In this document: positions 1 to 6,200 of the stretch, one piece after another
Layout of the letters: every line of letters begins with the position of its first letter
Numbering within the stretch: position 1 is the first letter of the stretch
Assembly: GCA_011525095.1 (NCBI GenBank)
Contig: WTIV01000145.1
Coordinates: forward strand, 1-10,076
DNA: 10,076 nt
Origin: Methanobacteriota archaeon
GTDB taxonomy: Archaea > Thermoplasmatota > Poseidoniia > Poseidoniales > Poseidoniaceae
Direction: 5' to 3'
Notes under the pieces: generated by a model
Told to the model about the DNA's origin: nothing
Seen by the model: the letters and a program-made list of their open reading frames with translations, nothing else
Database searches by the model: none
Translations under genes and position numbers: made by a program

Positions 1-179
1 ACGTTACTCCATTTGCCTTGAAAATCAATAATTCCACATCTTGCACACTTTGTCCAAGGTGCGTTCTTTGGAACTTTAGCAAGTGTTACTCTATCCCGTG
101 TACACTTCTCACACATCCTATCTGTGAATAGTGGGGGGTCTGCTCCGCAGACTAGACAGAATTCACCACCAAGGTCCAT
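1..179 (-). CDS. nmd3: NMD3-family ribosome-associated protein, N-terminal fragment (cut by window edge)
   Basis: Only the first 59 codons are present; the gene continues past position 1. The reading frame starts at ATG 179-177 and shows paired zinc-binding cysteines: C8/C11 (CLVCG), C23/C26 (CEKC) and C45/C48 (CARCG). The last pair is followed by a G-K-W end like the 'RCGRY..GGRW' segment I recall from archaeal NMD3 proteins. In eukaryotes NMD3 is the export adaptor of the 60S ribosomal subunit. Archaeal homologues keep the zinc-rich N-terminus and are thought to bind the large subunit, but their role is poorly defined. An in-frame TGA lies just upstream, so the start cannot be much earlier. 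A GGTGA ribosome-binding motif precedes it. It lies 14 bases downstream of the ccmD-like gene on the same strand, so co-transcription is likely. Another multi-zinc-ribbon protein cannot be excluded from 59 residues. Confidence 0.72.
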   Translation of the reverse strand, partial: MDLGGEFCLVCGADPPLFTDRMCEKCTRDRVTLAKVPKNAPWTKCARCGIIDFQGKWSN

Positions 180-183
180 GACT

Positions 184-188
184 TCACC
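184..188 (-). promoter_or_regulatory. Shine-Dalgarno motif for nmd3
   Basis: On the minus strand the bases before the nmd3 ATG read AGGGGTGAAGTC. GGTGA complements the 3' end of archaeal 16S rRNA, with four bases between it and the ATG. The spacing is short but usable, and it supports ATG 179 as the start of an internal operon gene. Confidence 0.5.
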
Positions 189-193
189 CCTGA

Positions 194-343
194 TTACTCA
201 GATTCATCCCGGGCTAAAGCCTTCTCCAAAGAATCGATTTTGTTTTGCAAGGTTTTGGACCTAGCAAAAACAGTCCAAGTCCAAAGAGCGAGTGCACCAA
301 TCATACCTAGGTACGCTACAGTAAGGTAAGTTTGACCACTCAT
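194..343 (-). CDS. ccmD: CcmD-like small membrane protein (49 aa)
   Basis: This short gene encodes a peptide of 49 residues: a few polar residues, one hydrophobic helix (about residues 6-27, rich in aromatic residues), then a basic/acidic amphipathic tail (RSKTLQNKIDSLEKAL). That is the usual plan of CcmD: one membrane helix with a charged, coiled-coil-prone cytoplasmic tail. In bacterial System I, CcmD joins CcmABC and is needed to release haem-loaded CcmE from CcmC. The ATG overlaps the ccmC stop codon as ATGA (340-343), indicating translational coupling, and a GAGGAGAGG stretch in the ccmC end could serve as ribosome-binding site. CcmD sequences are poorly conserved, so the call rests on size, topology and position directly after ccmC. 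Confidence 0.72.
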   Translation of the reverse strand: MSGQTYLTVAYLGMIGALALWTWTVFARSKTLQNKIDSLEKALARDESE

Positions 344-1062
344 CTCATCCTCTCCTCGTATTGGCCCTGCAACTCCTCTAAGCGCATTTCCAATTTAGTT
401 AGTCGCATACCAGCCATGACGTATCCTACGGTTAGAGTAGTGAAAGAGATGGCTCCAAGGAATAGCACTATGCTCATGTCAGAATTTAGTGAACCTTCTG
501 AGGTTGCAACAACTGGTCCAGGGTGCCTAATTTGCCATAGTCTAGTTGCGATGTAAGTCAGTGGAACCAAAGCGAATCCGAACATTCCGAAAGCTGCAAA
601 TGTGTCTCTAGTTTCTACACCATCAGGTTGAGACCTTCGCCCCATCACGAGGTACAGAGAAAGAAGTGTTAGTATTGCAAACGTGTTCAATCTAACATCG
701 GTCCAATCCCAAGGAACTCCCCATTCAGCAGCACCCCAAATACAACCAGACCAAACACACATCAGTCCAGTTGCTAGGCCAGCCTCGCTACTAGCAACGT
801 GCAGTCTCCATGCCCAATCGCTTCTTTTGAAAAACCAGTAAATTGAGCCGATAAATAGCAAGCCGAATGCGATCATTGCAGCCCATGCGCTCGGTACGTG
901 CCAGTAGAAGATTCTCTGAGCTTCTGGCGCTTTGAATGCACTGATTGAAACCGATGGTGCCCACATCATTCCTAGCCACAAAGTCACGGCTGCTCCGGCA
1001 AAGCCGAGCATTGCTACGACCTCACCTTTGATGTTCATGTTTAACGCCCGCATGGCGCTCAT
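340..1062 (-). CDS. ccmC: Cytochrome c maturation protein CcmC (haem handling, WWD family)
   Basis: CcmC is an integral membrane protein that presents haem to the chaperone CcmE during System I cytochrome c assembly. With the ATG at 1062 the protein has 240 residues and about six membrane helices, matching the family. RIFYWHVPSAW (residues 50-60) is a CcmC hallmark and carries the first candidate haem-ligand histidine, H55. The second, H180, sits in RLWQIRHPGP on the opposite side of a Trp-rich segment. That segment, WGVPWDWTDVR (114-124), is the WWD-like motif, though its spacing differs from the common WGxWWxWDxRL form. The C-terminus is a charged helix (LEMRLEELQGQYEERMR). It starts about ten bases after the upstream fusion gene ends and overlaps ccmD by four bases. 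A TTG at 1068, two codons earlier, is an alternative start. Confidence 0.88.
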   Translation of the reverse strand: MSAMRALNMNIKGEVVAMLGFAGAAVTLWLGMMWAPSVSISAFKAPEAQRIFYWHVPSAWAAMIAFGLLFIGSIYWFFKRSDWAWRLHVASSEAGLATGLMCVWSGCIWGAAEWGVPWDWTDVRLNTFAILTLLSLYLVMGRRSQPDGVETRDTFAAFGMFGFALVPLTYIATRLWQIRHPGPVVATSEGSLNSDMSIVLFLGAISFTTLTVGYVMAGMRLTKLEMRLEELQGQYEERMR

Positions 1063-1071
1063 CTTCAATGT

Positions 1072-2250
1072 TCACGCTGTTAGCGTATCAACAACAAGCG
1101 CCCATGGTAGAATTAGAATCGGCGTGAGCAGTCTAATCATCACTGCGTTAGGTCTTGCCAGGCGTAGAGTAGCATTGCTCAGCAGTCCTACGGCTGCTTC
1201 GGTTGCAGCACCTAGTATTGCACCAGCGAGAATCAACTCCCAATTCAACTCAGAGGTAATTGTAGATGCTAACAAAGTAAGACCGCCGCACAAGATTAGT
1301 GAATGAATAATCGCATTTTGAGGAATTGCTGATTTTGTACTCCACCATGCATATGCTCTGTTCTCGAGGCTTAGTCTGTGGATTGGATTGCCGCACAGGC
1401 CGGCTGTTAGAGCAGGTGCAAGGATAAAAGCAGTAAGGATTCTTCCTTCTAACTGAGATGGGTCTAGTAATGCAAGCATCGCTCCGAGTGTTAGCAGTCC
1501 GGCGATTCCATTGTTAGCTAATCCTGAAAGAGTTCTCAGATTTAGGCGGTGCCCGACGCTTGATTTGCGGGGATTTCCTTTCTCTATCAAGGTGAATTTT
1601 CCATCATCTTGGTCGAATTTTTCTTCTTCAGACGGAAATCGAATCACTCTGTGTGAAACTTCGATTATCCTTGAGTCATGGCTTGAAACGAGTATGGCAT
1701 GGCCACCTGCCGCTAAATTTCTCAAGGTGTCTGCTAATTTCTTGATTGAATCATCATCAAGCCCACTGTCCGGCTCGTCCAATAAAACTGCGACAGGAGT
1801 TTGAGAAATCAACGCAGGTATCAATCCCGATAGAAGGGCTACCTTTCTTCTCTGACCACCCGAGAGCATAGCAATTCTGTCATGGATTCTGTGGTCCAAT
1901 CTCCAAGATTTCAGTAAACCTTGGACATCAAAGTCAAAGCCTGCAGCATCGAGAATTCTCTCCCCTACTAACTCGTCACCCATTACGCAATCATCTTGTA
2001 AGCATAGACCAAAATTCGGTCTTCCTCTCCTGCCTTCTGAATCCCTAACCAACTGCTCAGAAATTGTCGCCGAACCATTTTCCAGAGGAATCAACCCAGA
2101 AGCGGTTTCAATCACTGTTGATTTACCGCATCCGTTCTCTCCAGCAAGACACACAATCTCGCCGCTGTTCACCGATATTGACCATTTGTCAAGAACCTTT
2201 GACCGCCCTCTGAGGACGGTGGCCTCTGACAATTCAATGATGCCCATCAT
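1072..2250 (-). CDS. ccmA: CcmA-CcmB-like fusion: ABC ATPase joined to a five-helix membrane domain
   Basis: Residues 1-225 are an ABC ATPase with a complete motif set: Walker A GENGCGKST (37-45), Q-loop Q85, signature LSGGQ (129-133), Walker B VAVLLDEP (153-160, with D158 and E159), D-loop SGLDD (162-166) and switch H191. Residues 245-392 are hydrophobic with about five helices (247-262, 270-287, 310-330, 336-357, 369-388). The loop after the second helix (HRLSLENRAYAWW, 291-303) resembles the R..E..G-T-L-E coupling loop of CcmB, and the alanine/glycine-rich fourth helix plus 'LLTPILILP' recall the CcmB C-terminal half. In System I, CcmA and CcmB are separate subunits that use ATP to release holo-CcmE from CcmCD. 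Here they would be one chain, lacking CcmB's final helix. It is first in the operon. The CcmA assignment is supported by ccmC/ccmD downstream; the CcmB part is my inference from pattern. Confidence 0.75.
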   Translation of the reverse strand: MMGIIELSEATVLRGRSKVLDKWSISVNSGEIVCLAGENGCGKSTVIETASGLIPLENGSATISEQLVRDSEGRRGRPNFGLCLQDDCVMGDELVGERILDAAGFDFDVQGLLKSWRLDHRIHDRIAMLSGGQRRKVALLSGLIPALISQTPVAVLLDEPDSGLDDDSIKKLADTLRNLAAGGHAILVSSHDSRIIEVSHRVIRFPSEEEKFDQDDGKFTLIEKGNPRKSSVGHRLNLRTLSGLANNGIAGLLTLGAMLALLDPSQLEGRILTAFILAPALTAGLCGNPIHRLSLENRAYAWWSTKSAIPQNAIIHSLILCGGLTLLASTITSELNWELILAGAILGAATEAAVGLLSNATLRLARPNAVMIRLLTPILILPWALVVDTLTA

Positions 2251-2301
2251 GGCATGCGAGGGACCGCATTGCCTTCAAGCCGACCCCTCCTCCGCCTGTA
2301 C
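2251..2301. promoter_or_regulatory. Divergent spacer between ccm operon and rhomboid gene
   Basis: These 51 bases separate the ATG of the ABC fusion (minus strand) from the preferred ATG of the rhomboid (plus strand), so both promoters should lie here or inside the neighbouring coding starts. The stretch is GC-rich and pyrimidine-rich (CCCCTCCTCCGCC) and shows no TATA-like A/T run and no ribosome-binding motif in either direction. Leaderless transcription is possible. I see no operator-like repeat. Confidence 0.35.
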
Positions 2302-3207
2302 ATGGAGGAGGTACTTTTCGCGCTTTGGGTAGCGGCGATTCTTGGACCTCTTGCTTGGTCATGGTACCACAAGGCTTCGATTGCCATGGCAATGACTCTG
2401 TCTCTTTTATTCGGATACATTGTCCAATTGATGTGGGGGTGGACTCTTGAAAACGACCAACTTTCCGAGCTTTATGTTCGAGTTGTTATGATTCCTGCTT
2501 TGGTTGAAAATGGTCATATTCACACTCTGATCACAAGTGGCTTCTTGCACTCTTGGAATAGTCCTCTCCACGTCCTTGGAAATATCGTGATAATTGCCCT
2601 AGTCGGCATACCTCTTGAAGACAGGCTTGGCAGAGGAAAATGGTTGATTTCATACATGATTGGATTGTTGGGCGGTTCAATCGCTTGGACACTAGCAAAT
2701 GGGGGCTCTTTTACTCCTGCTTTAGGGGCTTCAGGTGCTGCATTTGGAATACTCGGGGCATACCTATGTGGATGGCCAGAAGACGAGGTTTTTTTCCCAA
2801 TGATTCTAATCAGAAAATGGCCGGTCCAATTTATCGCTTTGTTTTACTTTGGATTTGAGATTTACAAGGCGTGGCAGGTATACGGATTATCCCAGGCTAG
2901 CCACGTTGCACACATAGCTCACTTTGGCGGTTTCATATTGGCTTACGCAACCCTGCCGATATTGAAGAGAAATATCGAATGGGAAGGAGAGGTGGAGTTA
3001 GTTGAAATTTCTAGTGAAAATCCGTTTGAAGGCGTTGATGATTTAGTCAAGCGCCTACAAGAAGAAGGTGACGAAAAAGAAACACGACAAGCATGGCTGG
3101 AAGAGATTGCTGATAGGGCAAAATGTCCAGTTTGTGGAGGAAATTTGCACCTAAAAAAGATGAGAATCAGATGCGACTCCGATTCATCCCATGTAGCCTG
3201 GCCTTGA
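2302..3207 (+). CDS. Rhomboid family intramembrane serine protease with C-terminal zinc-ribbon-like tail
   Basis: Rhomboids cut substrate membrane helices within the bilayer, using a Ser-His dyad. Numbered from the ATG at 2302 (301 residues), GASGAAFGILGAYL carries nucleophile S144, AHFGGF carries catalytic H207, and LHVLGN supplies H90 and N94 of the H-x-x-x-N motif that shapes the oxyanion hole. About six helices span residues 4-225. The cytosolic tail is acidic (about 230-272) and ends with CPVCGG (C275, C278), then C291 and H297, a likely C3H zinc site. The frame is open from an ATG at 2254, but that would start three bases from the divergent gene and add a GC-rich, Arg/Pro-rich leader unlike the rest, so the later ATG just before the first helix is preferred. 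It lies 71 bases upstream of the subtilase on the same strand. The protease call is firm; the substrate is unknown. Confidence 0.88.
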   Translation: MEEVLFALWVAAILGPLAWSWYHKASIAMAMTLSLLFGYIVQLMWGWTLENDQLSELYVRVVMIPALVENGHIHTLITSGFLHSWNSPLHVLGNIVIIALVGIPLEDRLGRGKWLISYMIGLLGGSIAWTLANGGSFTPALGASGAAFGILGAYLCGWPEDEVFFPMILIRKWPVQFIALFYFGFEIYKAWQVYGLSQASHVAHIAHFGGFILAYATLPILKRNIEWEGEVELVEISSENPFEGVDDLVKRLQEEGDEKETRQAWLEEIADRAKCPVCGGNLHLKKMRIRCDSDSSHVAWP

Positions 3208-3222
3208 GTCCCGAAGGGACTC
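3206..3222 (+). other. Perfect 7-bp hairpin at the end of the rhomboid gene
   Basis: GAGTCCC (3206-3212), loop GAA, GGGACTC (3216-3222). Two G-T wobbles could extend the stem outward. It overlaps the TGA stop of the rhomboid. No T-run follows, so it is not a classic intrinsic terminator; it could slow RNA decay or separate expression of the two protease genes. Confidence 0.5.
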
Positions 3223-3250
3223 GGAGCCACCCAAGGTTCATGTGTGATGT

Positions 3251-3271
3251 AATCCGCCCGTAGGGCGGGTT
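3251..3271 (+). promoter_or_regulatory. GC-rich hairpin directly before the subtilase start
   Basis: AATCCGCCC (3251-3259), loop GTA, GGGCGGGTT (3263-3271): nine pairs, one of them a G-T wobble, six of them G-C. The stem ends seven bases before the subtilase ATG at 3279 and contains the alternative TTG at 3270. In RNA it would sit where the ribosome binds, so it could limit translation of the subtilase. No Shine-Dalgarno motif is visible here. Confidence 0.45.
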
Positions 3272-3278
3272 GGAATCC

Positions 3279-6200
3279 ATGAGAGGAATTAAAGCACTAC
3301 TTCTCGCTATTGTTTTTCTCATTGCAGACATGTCTGCACTAACATCCGCAATGCCGGCAGATGAGCCAAAAATTGGGGGAGAAATAACCGAAGAAATGGC
3401 AGATAGGATGCCATTTAGAGGCGAAAGGCATGCAACCGAGGAATATGGTTGGTGGTTTGCATATGGCCCCGATTCAAACTTTGACGGCATGGATGATCGC
3501 CTAGAGCAGGTCATTGCAGGTCTAGAGTCGCAGTCTCCAACAGCGATTATTGGCGCAGATGGCAGAAAGACAGTCGCAATCGTCGTAGATTATGCTTGGC
3601 ACCCGGGACAAGAGGAAGTCGACGAGTTAGTCGCTTTACTGCAAAGCCACGGCTGGGATTCTGAAGGTTCATGGTTCCAAGTTATGGATTCAATCGACTC
3701 GATTGTAGTCGACCACGTTCCAGTCAGCGCTCTTCTTGAGATTCATGCTATTGAATCAGTAGTTGTTGTTGAAATGCAGAACGTGATGTATCCAACTCTA
3801 GAAAGCGCAAATCCTGCAACTAGAATCCAGCCGTCGGACGTATACAGTGGAACAGTGTATGACAGAGGATACGACGGAGAAGGAGTTGTAATTGCTGTAC
3901 TCGACAGTGGAGTTGACAATGAACACCGCTCTCTGAATGACTTTGATGATGAGAATGATGAGCCTGATTTGGACCCTAATTCCTATGACGACCAAAAGTG
4001 GGTAGCAGGTTATGATGCAACTAGCCAAGCATCCAACCCGGATGGTTCACAAGACCCAGACGATGGACAAGGTCACGGTACTCACGTTGCAGGAATTGCT
4101 CTTGGAACAGGTGATTCTAGCAGAGTCCACATCGGCGCTGCGCCTGGTGCTTTCCTTGTCGATATCAAGGTTCTAACCGACAGTGGTGGTACAAACTCTC
4201 AAAATTCATTGAACGGGATTCAATGGATGATAAACAACGTTGACACTGATTGGGGTAACGGAGCAAAAGGTATCCAAATTGGCCAAATGTCGTTTGGGTC
4301 GATTGGAAACCCAATCAATCAAGATAGTGGTGATAACGGCACGGGAGCCGAAGCACGTCTTGTTAACAATGCAACATATAATGCAGGCATAGCATGCATC
4401 ATTGCAGCCGGAAACGATGGCAAGCAAAGAATTGCATCTCCAGGAAGCGCTGATGGTGCAATTACAATCGGGTCAGCAGACAATGCAGACACAATCAACC
4501 GTACCGATGATTTCATGGCTTCTTACTCCAATACAGGACCAAGATTGAGCGACAACGATAATGATGACTGGGACGAATTAAAGCCAGACTTGGTTGCATT
4601 TGGTAGTGGAATTTACTCAGCGTCTGCAGCAACAGGAACATCATTCCCCGGTACGCCTCGCCCCGAGGCTGACAACGCTTACGAATCAAAAGACGGAACC
4701 TCAATGGCAACACCTCTAGTCTCCGGTGTTGTAGCCTTGATGCTCCAAGCGGATTCTAGCCTAACTCCGGTTGAAATCAAGGATATACTCCGCAACTCCA
4801 GTGAGCAAAAGGGTAGCGCATCTGAGCCAAGTGTGTCAAACAGGTGGAATTCTGACTGGGGATTCGGTTCCCTTGATGCGTCATGTGCAGTTGACACAGT
4901 TTTGGGCAGGTCATGCACACCTTTCACAGATGGAGGAGGCGGAGGTGGAGTCATCGTCGACCCACCAAACGAATCCGATGAAGGAATCATTTTCGATACT
5001 CCAGAGAATGGAACATGGTTACTAACTGGAGATATGATGGAGTTAGAAGGTCGAATTATTGCTGACACAGGTCCTTGGAGTAGTGTTCAAGTTAGATTAA
5101 CTCAATACTATGAAGAAGATGACGAAGTTGTTTTGATGGATTGGCAGGAAGCTTCGGTGCAAAATCTGTCATGGTCATTCAACGACCTTATCCCGACCAG
5201 TTGGTATGACGTTGATGAAACAGCTGTGGTTATCGAAGTACAGGCCTTAGGAAGTGGCGACATGGTTTCCAATGCTGCACATTGGGTAAGAATCGGAAGA
5301 ATGTCGGCCACATTCGGCTCGCCATCATCCGGATCAACGCTTTCCGACACGGTATCTTTCAGTGGTACCGCACAGGGAATTGAGCCAAGCGAACTGATTT
5401 TCAGAGTTGATTCTGGCGAGTGGAGTTCCGTTTACACATTCGATGAAGAGGACTATGAAACTCAAGATTGGTCTTTCACTTGGGATTCGACTGAAGTCGA
5501 TGATGGCTCCCACAAGGTATCAATTCGCTTGGTCAATAAGAGCGGACTTGAATCGGACATCGTTCGCAGAACTTACACAATAGACAATCTCCCTCCTGCT
5601 CCTGAGTTGAGATTCCAGGGCTCAGTTGAAGTATATGACCGGGACGACTTGCCGGCAACCAGTACAATCGCAGGAACAATTCTAGAAATTAGATTCAATG
5701 TTGTAAATACAGGTGATTTAGATGCGACTGATTTACATCTCAAACTTGATGCACCAGGAAGTGAATCAAGCACATATCCAAGCGAAGGTAAAATTCCGAG
5801 GCTGAACCAAGGTGAGACCATCGCTGTAACTCTATGGTGGTGGGCAACCGAGGCAGGAACTCACGATGTGACCATACAAATAGACCCCAATGGTGCAATG
5901 AACGATGATGATAGTGACAATGAGTACACATTCCAGTTCGAGGTAGAAGAGCGACCTCTTGAGCCAACACTTCGGTTCCTTACCAGCGCAGTCACGACAT
6001 CAAAGTCAATCCCACAACCAAGTGAAGGTGATGACAAAAAGCCGTATGAGATACGAGTTAGAGTCGACAATTTGGGTCGCACTGATGCTACAGACATCAA
6101 GATGACACTATACACATACGTCGAAAATGGTTTTACTGAAACCGGGTCCAATACGATATCGGTTATTCCGGGGTCAGACACCGCATCCGGAAAGGCTGAA

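Noticed and set aside
932..1306. 124-codon open frame on the plus strand across ccmC and the ABC fusion
   Set aside because: It lies antisense to two well-supported genes, crosses their boundary, and its product has no recognisable motif.
3206..3222. Hairpin at the rhomboid stop as an intrinsic terminator
   Set aside because: No T-rich run follows the stem, which archaeal intrinsic termination generally needs.
3270..3278. TTG at 3270 as the subtilase start
   Set aside because: It sits inside the second hairpin stem, and it would place an acidic residue before the basic n-region of the signal peptide; the ATG at 3279 fits better.
4932..4949. GGA/GGC-rich tract as a nucleic-acid repeat element
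   Set aside because: It encodes a six-glycine linker between the protease domain and the first Ig-like module; no function beyond coding is needed.
4679..5068. 129-codon open frame antisense to the subtilase
   Set aside because: It mirrors the catalytic-domain end and glycine linker (giving a poly-proline run). No independent motif; a shadow of the real gene.
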